NCBI GenBank assembly: GCA_902614065.1
Contig: CACMJT010000001.1
Coordinates: 218,501 to 282,500 of the forward strand
Length of the DNA: 64,000 nucleotides
DNA from: an uncultured Bacteroidota bacterium
GTDB taxonomy: Bacteria; Bacteroidota; Bacteroidia; Flavobacteriales; Flavobacteriaceae
Direction of reading: 5' to 3'
Position numbers and translations under genes: made by a program. This document shows positions 1-10,100 of this stretch, in pieces; position 1 is the first letter of the stretch; the number at the start of each line of letters is the position of its first letter. Under the pieces are notes generated by a model. It searched no databases and was not told the origin of the DNA. It saw only the letters and a program-made list of their open reading frames with translations.

Positions 1-792
1 AATTGCATTTTGCAAATTAACTTGTGCTTGCTTGAGGTAATTTTCAACGTTTTCCTGATTCAATTTCAAATAATAAGTAACTGCATTTTCCCAATACTGG
101 GAACCAACCCACGAATAATCGTGAGCCTTTAATTGTGAGTTCAGTGCTGTCTCATAATCTCCATTTTCGGCAGCTATTTCTGCTTTACTGTCTAAAATAT
201 TCGGGCCGTCATGTAATGCCAAACTTTTATCAATCATTTCATAAGCCATATTCAGGTCAGATTCACCACCATAATTTCCCCTCGCATACTGATATGCCAT
301 CATATTGTAAGAGCCTGAAGCCAATTTAGGGAACATCTCCGCAAACTTTTTGTTATCCTCAAAGCTAGAACCATCTCTTGAAAGCCAATTCAGTAAAGGG
401 CTATTTGGATTTGATTTAAGACCATCTGCAAGAGATTTTTGATATGTTTCTGAATCTGAACTTAGTGTTGCTTTTAACATTGAAAACCACACTTTTTCAA
501 CATTTCCTAGCTTAGATTTATCAATAGCTGAAAGTTTTGCTTCTCTGGAACCCCAATCTGCATTAGGGGAAGTTGCACCAGCCTTTACAAGATGAGCACA
601 TTGACAATCATCATCAATTAACAGAGCGGCATTGGCCATTGCATAAGCCATTGTATATTCAATATTAGATAAGTGATCAATTGCTTTGTTAACAATTTTT
701 GATGCTTTTTTATTACAAGAATCATCAATCCATTGTTGACCATTGAGATTGATTATCATCATGCAAAAAATTATAGTAATTATATTTTTCAT
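1..792 (-). CDS. Secreted TPR-like helical protein (C-terminal part outside window)
   Basis: The frame is open from an ATG at 792 to the window edge, giving 264 visible residues without a stop. Residues 1-18 form a hydrophobic signal peptide, followed by QQW, so the product is probably periplasmic. The rest is alpha-helical with repeated short helix pairs. Examples are the segment around LLIDDDCQCAHL (about 57-68), which looks like the 'A..lDP.Ca.Ah' helix of tetratricopeptide repeats, and the regions near 160-264. I infer a TPR-type scaffold and cannot name a function. It is the last visible gene on the minus strand after the esterase, with a 74-base gap. It may be co-transcribed with the polysaccharide locus or may be unrelated to it. 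Confidence 0.6.
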   Translation of the reverse strand, partial: MKNIITIIFCMMIINLNGQQWIDDSCNKKASKIVNKAIDHLSNIEYTMAYAMANAALLIDDDCQCAHLVKAGATSPNADWGSREAKLSAIDKSKLGNVEKVWFSMLKATLSSDSETYQKSLADGLKSNPNSPLLNWLSRDGSSFEDNKKFAEMFPKLASGSYNMMAYQYARGNYGGESDLNMAYEMIDKSLALHDGPNILDSKAEIAAENGDYETALNSQLKAHDYSWVGSQYWENAVTYYLKLNQENVENYLKQAQVNLQNAI

Positions 793-826
793 AGATTAAA
801 ATTTAAGTTTAAGAATTTACGAATAA

Positions 827-842
827 ATCTTCAACTGAAGAT
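827..842 (-). terminator. Weak hairpin after the esterase gene
   Basis: A 7-bp inverted repeat (ATCTTCA/TGAAGAT) starts about 25 bases past the esterase stop. On the minus strand it is followed by a T-rich but interrupted stretch (TTTATTC). It could be a weak intrinsic terminator, but the loop is very small and the T-tract imperfect. Confidence 0.25.
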
Positions 843-866
843 GAATTAATTGAGATGAGTATTATT

Positions 867-2288
867 TTAGTTGTCAGTTCTGAATGATGATGCAGGCAAA
901 CCCTGAATATTATAAAGCATACCTTCAATATAATTAGTCCAACCATATCTAATATATTTTGGTTCATTTACCTTTTCACTCATTAGTACTAAAGTGCTAC
1001 GTTTCCAGCCAGCTCCCCAATGAGGATCTATATCGGCTTGAGCTTTATAAAATATTTTATCTTCACCAGCTATCTCAAATCCAGACAGTTTTTTTCCATA
1101 ACTTGTGACTCCCCTTTCAGCATAATCAAAATCTACATATGCTTTGTTTCCTTCAATTTTAAGTGATTTAAATACAGGTCCTGAGTGTGGCAAACCATCA
1201 AACCCATAATCTTTAGCCAAAGCCCAATAAGCTAACCTCTTTCCAATCAATATTTTTTCCGGTGGGTGAATTGTTAATGTACTTCCAATATCAAGAGTAA
1301 CGACCATACCGGTATTCTTCATTGTTTGCATAGTTTTTAGTTGAGCTTCTCTTAAAAATGCTTGTTGTGATTTACCAATATTACCACAACAACCATTTGG
1401 GGCTATTTGAACAAAATAAAATGGGAAATCACCAATATTCCATTCATCTCTCCATGATTGTATCATGCTGTTCATCAGCATTGTATAATTATGTGCTCTA
1501 CCTACATTACCCTCTCCCTGATACCAAATTGCACCACGAATATTGAAAGGAATTAGAGGGTTAATCATTGCATTAAAAAGGACAGATGGTTCATCATCGG
1601 ATTGTTTTCGATTATAACTTAACTCCTCTTTTGTGAGTATTTTTGAAAGAGTTTCAGATGGAGTCCATGCTTCAGCAGGCGTACCTCCCCATGACGTAAG
1701 AATTATACCAATTGGGATATCCAAAACCTCATTTAAGTAATTGGCAAAAGAATAAGCAACTGCACTAAATCCAGAAGCTGTTTTGTGATTTGATTCAACC
1801 CAATTGCCTTCAAAACTATTGAGTCTCACATTACTAAATGTCTTCTTTACCGTTAACAAGCGAATTTCAGGGTTATTGGCCTTTGCAATCATATCCAAGG
1901 ATCTTAAAACTGGTTCTCTATTAAAACCTGATAGAGTCATTTCCATATTAGATTGTCCAGATGCAACCCAAACCTCACCTATCATGACATTTTTAATTTT
2001 GAGTACATTATCATTGCACAGTATATCAATTTGATAGGGGCCTCCTGCACTAGGTGTGGCAATATTTAAACGCCAGGAACCATCATTATTAACTTTAGTT
2101 GTATAAGTTTTATCTGACCAGGATACATTAAGAGATAGAACTTTTCCTTTGTCTGCCTTTCCCCAAACATTAACATCAGAATTTCTCTGAAGAATCATAT
2201 TATCGGAAAACAGTGGATTAGGCTCAATTTGTGAATTGAGATTAAAAACACTAAGGAAACTGATTAATATTAATAGATTAATTTTCAA
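867..2288 (-). CDS. Sialate O-acetylesterase-like SGNH esterase
   Basis: This is a 473-residue carbohydrate O-acetylesterase of the sialate-O-acetylesterase (DUF303/SGNH) type. A signal peptide (about 1-19, ending NLNSQ) sends it to the periplasm. A beta-rich N-terminal domain is followed by the catalytic block SGQSNM, with the presumed nucleophile Ser113. WYQGEGN is the conserved second block, which is usually WYQGESN, so the Ser is Gly here. The C-terminal block IHPPEKILIGKRLA holds the catalytic His. It starts with TTG one base after the stop of the upstream sulfatase, so it is very probably co-transcribed and translationally coupled. The family deacetylates sialic acid, xylan and other glycans. 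In this locus I infer removal of acetyl groups from a sulfated galactose-containing glycan, not sialic acid itself. Confidence 0.85.
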   Translation of the reverse strand: MKINLLILISFLSVFNLNSQIEPNPLFSDNMILQRNSDVNVWGKADKGKVLSLNVSWSDKTYTTKVNNDGSWRLNIATPSAGGPYQIDILCNDNVLKIKNVMIGEVWVASGQSNMEMTLSGFNREPVLRSLDMIAKANNPEIRLLTVKKTFSNVRLNSFEGNWVESNHKTASGFSAVAYSFANYLNEVLDIPIGIILTSWGGTPAEAWTPSETLSKILTKEELSYNRKQSDDEPSVLFNAMINPLIPFNIRGAIWYQGEGNVGRAHNYTMLMNSMIQSWRDEWNIGDFPFYFVQIAPNGCCGNIGKSQQAFLREAQLKTMQTMKNTGMVVTLDIGSTLTIHPPEKILIGKRLAYWALAKDYGFDGLPHSGPVFKSLKIEGNKAYVDFDYAERGVTSYGKKLSGFEIAGEDKIFYKAQADIDPHWGAGWKRSTLVLMSEKVNEPKYIRYGWTNYIEGMLYNIQGLPASSFRTDN

Positions 2289-2289
2289 T

Positions 2290-3894
2290 CTAGTTTTTAT
2301 AAATAAATTTCTGATCTAATTCTTCTGAATCTTTGTATTTTTTTCTCAGTTCAGCAAGTTGAATCTTTAGATCACTAACTATGTCCGAGTATTCTGGATC
2401 ATTATAAACATTATTCATTTCGTTAGGATCATTTTTTCTATCATAAAGTTCCCATTCATCGACATCATAATAAAATCTAACAAGTTTATAGTCCTTATTA
2501 ACTATACCATAGTGTCTTTTAACCATATGAACTGATGGATACTCATAATAATGATAATAAACTGCATCTCTGGTCCAGTCCTTTCCACTTTCAGTTAGTA
2601 AAGGAATTAAACTTTCACCTTGCATGTCTTTAGGGGCATCAATGCCAGCTGCTTCTAAAAAAGTTTGAGCAAAATCTAAATTTTGAACCATCTCATCATT
2701 AGTAATTCCAGCTTTAATTTTATTTGGCCATCTTATTAAAAGGGGGGTTTTGAATGACTCATCATAGATAAATCTTTTATCAAACCAACCGTGTTCTCCC
2801 AAGTAGAAACCTTGGTCAGACGTGTAAATAACTATTGTATTATCCGAAAGTCCAGACTCATCTAAATAATCAAGTACTCTTCCTACATTGTCATCAACAG
2901 AGGATATTGTAGCTAGATAATCCTGCATGTATCTCTGATATTTCCATTTCATTTTTTGAGTATCATTCATTGTTGGCCAATTTTTTTTAAAATCCTCATT
3001 AATCTTATCTAGTGTAACATCATAGGCTGCTCTTTGCTCTTCATCCCCCCTGTTGTACCTACTGAAAAACTGATTTGGATTTTCTCTAATCAATTGTTTT
3101 TTTTCACTTACATATGCTACTTCTGGCTCAGCACCACCCATTTCAATTAATGTACTTGGTCTAATTTTACTATCCTCCATGTATCTCATGTGAGTCAATA
3201 AGTTCATTTCAGCAGTTTTAGCAGCTGTTCCCCTGTTTGAATAATCATCAAAAAGTGTTTCTGGTTCAGGAAACTTTTTTTCATAAAACTCGGCAAACTT
3301 TTCAGCACTTGGCCACCATGCTCGGTGAGGAGCTTTGTGCAAATACATCATCATAAAAGGTTTTGTTTTGTCTCTTTTATCTTTTAACCATCCAAGTGTA
3401 AGGTCAGTTATAATATCTGTAACATATCCCTTGATTATAGTATCCGATCCTCTTCTCAAAAATTTAGGATTTATGTAGTCTCCCTGACCAGGTAAAATCA
3501 TGAAATCATCAACTCCTTTTGGATTATTTCCAAAGTGCAATTTTCCATACATGGCAGTTTGATAACCAGCTTTTTGAAAAAGTTGAGGAAAAGTTACCTG
3601 TGTTGTATCGAACGGCGAGTGATTATCAATTTTTCCATTAAGATGACTAAATTTTCCTGTCAAGATTGTAGCACGGGATGGGGCACAGATGCTATTTGTT
3701 ACACAAGCATTCGTAAAAAGGATTCCCTCATCTGCCAATCTGTCAATATTAGGTGTATTTATTAAATTATCATCGTAAGCACTAATTGCTTGGTATGCGT
3801 GATCATCGGACATTATAAATAAAATATTTGGTCGATCATCTGTCCTTTCACAAGCAAAAACGGTAATTAGAAGAATTAGAAAATATTTTTTCAT
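2290..3894 (-). CDS. Lipoprotein sulfatase, type I formylglycine family (mucin-desulfating/GlcNAc-6-sulfatase-like)
   Basis: This 534-residue S1-family sulfatase has a lipoprotein signal with Cys at residue 15 (TVFAC). The metal-binding pair SDD is at 29-31. The formylglycine motif CAPSR follows, with Cys70 to be oxidised to formylglycine. GKLHFG supplies active-site Lys and His, and SDQGFYLGEHG gives the C-terminal metal-binding segment. The long helical insertion about residues 210-330 (LFDDYSNRGTAA, HMRY) resembles sulfatases annotated as mucin-desulfating or N-acetylglucosamine-6-sulfatase, but no subfamily can be assigned by eye. It lies four bases downstream of the preceding sulfatase and one base before the esterase, so the three form one operon. 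It would remove a sulfate ester from glycan taken up by the SusCD pair. Confidence 0.9.
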   Translation of the reverse strand: MKKYFLILLITVFACERTDDRPNILFIMSDDHAYQAISAYDDNLINTPNIDRLADEGILFTNACVTNSICAPSRATILTGKFSHLNGKIDNHSPFDTTQVTFPQLFQKAGYQTAMYGKLHFGNNPKGVDDFMILPGQGDYINPKFLRRGSDTIIKGYVTDIITDLTLGWLKDKRDKTKPFMMMYLHKAPHRAWWPSAEKFAEFYEKKFPEPETLFDDYSNRGTAAKTAEMNLLTHMRYMEDSKIRPSTLIEMGGAEPEVAYVSEKKQLIRENPNQFFSRYNRGDEEQRAAYDVTLDKINEDFKKNWPTMNDTQKMKWKYQRYMQDYLATISSVDDNVGRVLDYLDESGLSDNTIVIYTSDQGFYLGEHGWFDKRFIYDESFKTPLLIRWPNKIKAGITNDEMVQNLDFAQTFLEAAGIDAPKDMQGESLIPLLTESGKDWTRDAVYYHYYEYPSVHMVKRHYGIVNKDYKLVRFYYDVDEWELYDRKNDPNEMNNVYNDPEYSDIVSDLKIQLAELRKKYKDSEELDQKFIYKN

Positions 3895-3898
3895 AGGT

Positions 3899-5296
3899 TT
3901 AATTTAAATTTTTATTAATTGTTGGCAATTTACCATTCATTTCAACAAGCATTTCATCCATTTTATTAGATAATTTTTTAACTATCAAAGGATACTTAAC
4001 TGAAAGGTCTGTTTCCTCAGCCAAATCATTCTTTAAGTTATATAATTCTAACTTATTTTCCTCATAAAATTTAAGTAGTTTCCAATCTCCATTTCTTATT
4101 GCTGAACCAGGTTTCCATAAACTACCATGATAGTGAGGAAAATGCCATAAAATGTAATCTCTTTTGATTTTTTTACTGGTTAGATTTGAAAGATCTATAC
4201 CATCTTTTTCATCAAGAATATGATTTAATTTTAAATGATTAAAAACTGTTGTAAAAAGGTCATAGGAAACTACTGGAACATCAATTAAATGTCGATTTTT
4301 TTGATTAATAAATTTTATTAACTGAGGTATTCTGATGCCTCCTTCGTAAAGCCAGCCCTTACCAGCCCTTAAAGGTTTCGTTGATGTTGGAGCAACCTTA
4401 GCTTGAGTTGACAAACCGCCATTATCAGATGTGAAAATAATTAGTGTATTATCGTACAGGTTTTTATCTTTTAAAAATGATAGTAATCTACCTATATTTT
4501 CATCCGTTGAATGGACCATTGAAGCATAACTAGTATTTCTTTGATTTAGAACACTGATTGCCTCACCCTCATTTGTTGTTTGAATAGCAGTATCTGAATA
4601 TTTTTTCAGCTTATTTTCATAATAATCTATGTGTTTCAGATTTGCTTGAATGGGTGTGTGGACATTGTAAAAAGATAAAAAGACAGCAAATGGTTTAGAA
4701 ACATCTCTTTTTTCGATAAATTCAATTGATTCATCAGTCAGACGGTCTGTTAAGTATTCTCCCCCAGGACCATCAGATAGTTTTGGGTTTTTATAAGGAG
4801 AATAATATCCTCCCATTGGACTCCCTTTTTCAAAACCTCCTTTATTGATTGTAAATCCTTGATCTTCAGGATAAAATCCTTCGCTACCCAAATGCCATTT
4901 CCCAGAGTACATTGTTGAATACCCATTGGATTCTAATATTTCAGCAATGGTAACTTCCTCTAGAGGAAGTTGATGAATATCTTCAGGACCAGTCAAGTAC
5001 CTATTTTTGGGATCCACACCCGGAATCCAATCTGTAATATTGACTCTTACATGGTGTTTTCCAGTCATGATTGAAGCTCTCGTAGGTGAACAGACTGGAC
5101 TTGCAGAATATGCAGAATTAAATACAGTACTATTGTGACTTAATTTATCTATGTTGGGGGTTTCATAAAAGTCTGAGCCCATATAACCAACGTCTTTCCA
5201 ACCCAAATCATCAACAATTATGAATACAAGATTGTGTGGGGTATTTTTTTCATTGCATGAAAAAATAAAAAGAAAAAAAATAAAAAATATTCTCAT
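3899..5296 (-). CDS. Lipoprotein sulfatase, arylsulfatase A-like
   Basis: This 465-residue S1-family sulfatase has a short lipoprotein signal with Cys14 (IFSC). The metal-binding VDD is at 28-30 and the formylglycine motif CSPTR follows with Cys69. GKWHLG carries the active-site Lys and His, and FTSDNGG gives the second metal-binding Asp-Asn. The GYYSPYKNPKL region and the C-terminal WKLLKFYEE stretch are typical of arylsulfatase A-like enzymes in polysaccharide loci. It is the first gene after the susD terminator and is followed by another sulfatase after 2 bases, so its expression should depend on readthrough or an unseen promoter. The exact sulfate position it attacks is unknown. Confidence 0.9.
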   Translation of the reverse strand: MRIFFIFFLFIFSCNEKNTPHNLVFIIVDDLGWKDVGYMGSDFYETPNIDKLSHNSTVFNSAYSASPVCSPTRASIMTGKHHVRVNITDWIPGVDPKNRYLTGPEDIHQLPLEEVTIAEILESNGYSTMYSGKWHLGSEGFYPEDQGFTINKGGFEKGSPMGGYYSPYKNPKLSDGPGGEYLTDRLTDESIEFIEKRDVSKPFAVFLSFYNVHTPIQANLKHIDYYENKLKKYSDTAIQTTNEGEAISVLNQRNTSYASMVHSTDENIGRLLSFLKDKNLYDNTLIIFTSDNGGLSTQAKVAPTSTKPLRAGKGWLYEGGIRIPQLIKFINQKNRHLIDVPVVSYDLFTTVFNHLKLNHILDEKDGIDLSNLTSKKIKRDYILWHFPHYHGSLWKPGSAIRNGDWKLLKFYEENKLELYNLKNDLAEETDLSVKYPLIVKKLSNKMDEMLVEMNGKLPTINKNLN

Positions 5297-5301
5297 AAAA
5301 C

Positions 5302-5336
5302 AAAAAAGGACCTAATAAAATTAGATCCTTTTTTTT
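5302..5336 (-). terminator. Rho-independent terminator/attenuator between susD and the sulfatases
   Basis: A 9-bp stem (GGATCTAAT/ATTAGGTCC on the minus strand, one G-T pair, 3-base loop) is flanked by a run of A and a run of T on both sides. It begins 15 bases after the susD stop and ends just before the next sulfatase ATG. It can work in both directions. It probably sets a higher level of susCD than of the sulfatases and esterase behind it. Confidence 0.85.
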
Positions 5337-5351
5337 CTGGGTTAATCCAGC

Positions 5352-7076
5352 TTAGTATCCTGGATTTTCAATAATATTTGGATTATCAGCTAATCTACCA
5401 TTTCCAAAAGGCAACCAATACATTTGTTCTAGGAATGGAGTGTTTTGTGAGAAATTCCATCTCCACATTCTAGCTTTGTACTTACCATCTGACTTTCTTC
5501 TAAACCATTTTGTTCCCCACTTGGCTCTCATATGGATAGCAGCTTCAGCATCTCTCCATGTCCTTAAATCCCAATAATGATGATTCTCAGCAAATAATTC
5601 AACAAAACGTTCATTTTTAATTAGGTCTAAAGTCAAATTATCTTTTGGTGGCATGCCAGCTCTTCCTCTTAATGTGTTTATAAGCTCCTTAGCTCTCACT
5701 GGTAAATTCATTTCAAATGCAGCTTCAGCACCATTCAAATACATTTCACCAGTTCTTAAAACTATGTAAGGAGTTTCATCAGTTCCAAATGGTGGAAACT
5801 CAATAGCTGGATCAATTCTCTTTTGAAGCAATCGACCACCTCTATTTCTGTTTCTTGGTGGTGCTCTTTGAGGTGCAGTATTACCTGCTCTACCCTTAAC
5901 AGTACCAGCTCCAACAGAGTTGTCATGGAACCAAACCTCTCTTCCCTGAAACACTTCCTCAGGTGTGAAAAATGTAGCTAAATACCTTGGATCCTTTGAG
6001 TAAATAACCTCCTCCAAATCAAAGAAAGTCCTATTGTTGAAAAGATTATGGTATTTATCACCAGCTGAACCATCTTTATGCTCAAATCTTGCATCAGAGT
6101 GAATATAAGGGTGCATATTTGAACCCCAACCAGCTTTGAATCCATCTGGCATTGCATAACCACTCCAAGTATGAGTTTTCCCTAGCGAAAGGTCATACTC
6201 TTCTACAAAAATGTGTTCTGAATTGGTCTTTTGATAAAATATCTCACCAAATGTCTTTTGGTAAGTTCCACCGCCCCTGTGCAAAGGGTGTTTTCCACCG
6301 TCAATAACAGCACTTGCTGATGCATGCGCCATTTGGTAATAAGCAGCAGCATCGCCAGCAGGTATAGACGTTAAACCATTGGACGATTGAGGGTGATACT
6401 TTGCAATTCTTGCAGCATAAAGTGCAGCCCTACTTTTTAAAGCGTGAGCAGCCCACTTAGTCGCTTTACCATTTAAAGCTACGCCAGGAAGGTCAGCGAT
6501 TCCAGCATCAAGATCAGCAATTATAAAATCATATGTTTCTTTTAACGTTGATCTCGGTATCATCAATTCATCAACTCCAGCATCAATTGATTTAGGCGTA
6601 TCTTCAATTGGCATTCCACCATATCTTTTCGCCATATCCAAATACATCCATGCTCTTAGGAATTTTGCCTCAGCTGTTTGAGCAGCAACTGTTGCTGGAT
6701 CAAAACTTGCTTCAGCCAGAATCTGAATAATTTCATTGGCAGAGCGTATATTGCCATAATGCCACCTGTTTATTAAACCGTGTGACCCAGCAGATGTTGG
6801 TATATTGGCGGATGCATGAACAGCACCTTGCCATGGGGCCATCAATGTATATTCACCACCAACAACACCATCCGTCAGACGGTTTTGTTGAGGAATACCC
6901 CCAACTTCATTGGGCTCAAAAACAGCATTTGCATAAATCTTCGTAAGGAAGGCCTCAACTAATTTAGGATCCTTCTTTACAGCATCTTCCGCAATCATGT
7001 TAGTTGGCTGCAAATCAAGGTCTGCACAACCAACAATAAGTGTAAATGAGAATAAAAATAAAATAAGTTTTTTCAT
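5352..7076 (-). CDS. susD: SusD/RagB-family glycan-binding outer-membrane lipoprotein
   Basis: This is a 574-residue SusD homologue, the surface lipoprotein that caps the SusC pore and captures oligosaccharide. The ATG at 7076 is chosen because it gives MKKLILF...IVGC with the lipobox Cys right after the hydrophobic stretch. A TTG 9 bases earlier only adds three residues. The N-terminal TPR-like helices (EAKFLRAWMYLDMAKRYGG) and the C-terminal SusD signature (LRTGEMYLNGAEAA, INTLRGRAGMP, ERFVELFAE, HYYWDLRTWRDAE-like) are present. It follows susC by 26 bases and is followed by a strong terminator. Substrate specificity cannot be read from the sequence. The neighbouring beta-galactosidase and sulfatases suggest a sulfated galactan-type ligand. 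Confidence 0.95.
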   Translation of the reverse strand: MKKLILFLFSFTLIVGCADLDLQPTNMIAEDAVKKDPKLVEAFLTKIYANAVFEPNEVGGIPQQNRLTDGVVGGEYTLMAPWQGAVHASANIPTSAGSHGLINRWHYGNIRSANEIIQILAEASFDPATVAAQTAEAKFLRAWMYLDMAKRYGGMPIEDTPKSIDAGVDELMIPRSTLKETYDFIIADLDAGIADLPGVALNGKATKWAAHALKSRAALYAARIAKYHPQSSNGLTSIPAGDAAAYYQMAHASASAVIDGGKHPLHRGGGTYQKTFGEIFYQKTNSEHIFVEEYDLSLGKTHTWSGYAMPDGFKAGWGSNMHPYIHSDARFEHKDGSAGDKYHNLFNNRTFFDLEEVIYSKDPRYLATFFTPEEVFQGREVWFHDNSVGAGTVKGRAGNTAPQRAPPRNRNRGGRLLQKRIDPAIEFPPFGTDETPYIVLRTGEMYLNGAEAAFEMNLPVRAKELINTLRGRAGMPPKDNLTLDLIKNERFVELFAENHHYWDLRTWRDAEAAIHMRAKWGTKWFRRKSDGKYKARMWRWNFSQNTPFLEQMYWLPFGNGRLADNPNIIENPGY

Positions 7077-7102
7077 AGTTTTCAAAGTTAATATTATTAT
7101 AA

Positions 7103-10100
7103 TTAAAATCCAATCTTAATACCTGCAGTCCAAGTTCTTACGTTAGGATAAGCTCGGTCAACGCCACCGTCTCCTTGACCCGGTGCTCGATCATTCAATC
7201 CTTGAATAATTTCTGGATCATAAGAACCTGAGTAAACTCCAAAATTATCCCACGTTAAGACATTTGAGCCAGAACCATAAACTTGTACATAGTCAAGTCC
7301 CCAAGAACTAGTTATTGACTGTGGAAGCATATAGGCTATATTCAAGGTCTTTAACCTTAGGTAAAAAGTATCTATTCTTGTAAAGTCATTGGCTCTCTGA
7401 TCAGATTGAGGCACACCACCGGTTGTAAAAGCAGGTGGGAATTTTCTCAAAACTTCAATGTCACCATTAGCACCTAATAGTGATCTGTTTTCGAACTGAA
7501 ACTTTTTTGCAATCGTTTGATGTCCTGAAATTCCTCCATAACCAGCAGCAGAACTAAAATTTGTTGTGTATCCTGATGCTCCTTGAAATAGCGCATCAAG
7601 ACTCCAATTTCCCCATTTAAAGTTTGTAAATGTACTAAAGTTCCATTTTGGCATTCCTGCCTGACCAATTACAACTTGATCTTTCCAGTCTATAATTCCA
7701 TCGCCATTTTGATCTACAAAAATCAGGTTCCCAACTATTATTGTTTGATTGCCAGCCAAATCAATATCCACAGGGTGGCCATCAATTTGAGCTTGGCTAG
7801 TGAAAAATCCATTTGTTTGGAATCCCCACTGTAAGTCATCCCATTTACCAGATCTGGTGTAACGATTATTCCAAAGAATATTTTCAGCAATTTGTTCTTC
7901 AGTAAGGTCATCACCAGATGTTGGCCTAACATTTTCCTCCCAATCAACATATTTACCTCTAGTATAAGAAATCATTGGATTCACTTCATACTCGACAGCT
8001 CCAATTTTTCCCTTGTGAGTTAACATTAATTCAAATCCGCGGTTATCTCTCGAATTTAAATTTGTTCTTGGAAGTGATGCACCGAAATGGAAAGGAATAT
8101 CAGATTGAGGAATTGCTAGAATATCCTCTCTAAGTCTGTAGAAAACATCGAGTTCAAACCCTAGTGCTCCATCCCAAAGCGTACCATCTATACCAATGTT
8201 AGCAATTTTCATAGTTTCCCATGTAACCAATGCATTTGCTAATCCAGCTGAAGAAATGATTGGATAAGGAGTTCCATTAAATAAATAGAAACCATTAGCA
8301 ATATTATAGCCAGTTAAAAAGTCAAAATTAGAAACAGCATCATTACCCATCAATCCATATGATGCTCTTAATTTTAAGTTATTCCATATTGGATTGTCTT
8401 TCATGAAATCTTCTTCAGAAATTCTCCATGCAGCACTCATGCTTGGGAAATAACCCCATCTACCCTCAACAGAGTATCTCGCGGTTGCATCCGCTCTCAT
8501 TATTGCTTCGAACAAGTATTTGTCTTTTAAGGAATAATTTACCCTACCGACGTAACTAGATCTTGCACTTTCTGAGAATATCTCTCCATTGTCTTTTTCA
8601 GCCTCAGAAGAATAATTCAAATAAGGCGCCTCAAAAGATAATGGGTCAGTCCTGGACGCAAACATGAAGTCCCTCTCAAAAGTCGTGGACTCAGCCACAA
8701 ATGTTGCAAGAATTTTATGATCGTCCCACTCTTTCTCATAATTAAGAGTAAGTCTAGGTAAGAGCTCCATGTCTCTGTCAGAATTAACATTTATAAAGTC
8801 TCTACCATAGGTTCCAAAAAGTTCATATGCTGCATCTCCCTCTCCTCTAGATGGATCATAAGTATACATTGGGAATTGCTTATTAATGTTTTTATTCCAT
8901 TCAGTCTGCGATTCCATATTTATGCTAACAGTAGCTTCAAGACCTTCAACAAATGGAACATCATAAGTTAAGGCTAGTCTAGCTCTCAAGTTGTTGTCTC
9001 TGTCCACTCTTGTACCTGAGAATTCCTTTCTCATCATGTAGATTGGAGAATAAGGTGTCGCTGCACCAGTTTGAGAAGCAAAAGATGGATCTGGAAAAAT
9101 TGCAAGATTTGTAGGTTTTCCTGTTGACAACCTATTATACATTTCATTGATTCCAAAATTTGCTCTGTCAAGTGTTGTTTGAAAATATGACATATCGACC
9201 TGAGCACTCAAATTATCATTAAACTGGGCATCTAAATTCGCTCTTAAGTTGTAACGATTTTGTTGGAAATCAGCAGCCCTAAAAGCACTTTCAGTATCAG
9301 TAAAGCCTAGAGAAACAAAATATCCGATTTTATTGCTTCTTCCTCTAGCACTGAGGTTATGTTGAGTCTGAGGTGTCCAATCCCTGTATGCAGCATCATA
9401 CCAATCAATTCCATCAAAATCCTCACCAGTTAAACTGTTGAAAACTCTTTGTCTTTGAGGGTCATAATCTAAATAATCAGGCATTTCATTTTCAGCTCCT
9501 AAACCAACCTCTTCCATCAATTGTGCAAATTGATGAGCATTAACTGTTTCAGGTCTTACCGTAAGGGTTGACCATGTTGTTGTTCCATGATAAGTGAATT
9601 TTGCACCCTCTGCGGCATCTGATCCTCTTTTGGTAGTAATAAGAACTACACCGTTTCCAGCACGTGCACCATATATTGACGCAGCACCGTCTTTAAGAAC
9701 AGAAATTGACTGAATGTCATTAGGGTCAACTTGACCAAAGGTTGCTTGTATACCATCAACCAAAACAAGTGGTGCACCAAAGTTTCTTATTCTTAAAGTA
9801 GCAAAATCAGAACCAGGCAAAGCCCCAGTTTGTCTGACAGAAAGACCAGCAACAGTACCAAACAGAAGTTCAGAGGTGTTCTGTGCGGGTTTTAGTGTAA
9901 GTTGTTCAGCTGAAACTGTACCAACAGCACCGGTAAGGGTTTTCTTGGTTTGGGCTCCATAACCTACAACAACGACTTCATCTAATTTTGCTACATCTTC
10001 CTCAAGAGTTACACTCATTGATGCAGATGTTGCGTTTTGTTCAATTGTAATGTATCCTATGTAACTAAACATTAGGACGGCATTCTCACCTACGCTTAGT

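Noticed and set aside
867-2288. True sialic-acid metabolism
   Set aside because: The esterase family name suggests sialate, but no sialidase, NanA/NanE or sialate transporter is present; the setting is a sulfated galactose-type glycan.
7474-7950. Two minus-strand ORFs inside susC
   Set aside because: They are other-frame readings within the SusC barrel and have no motifs or own context.
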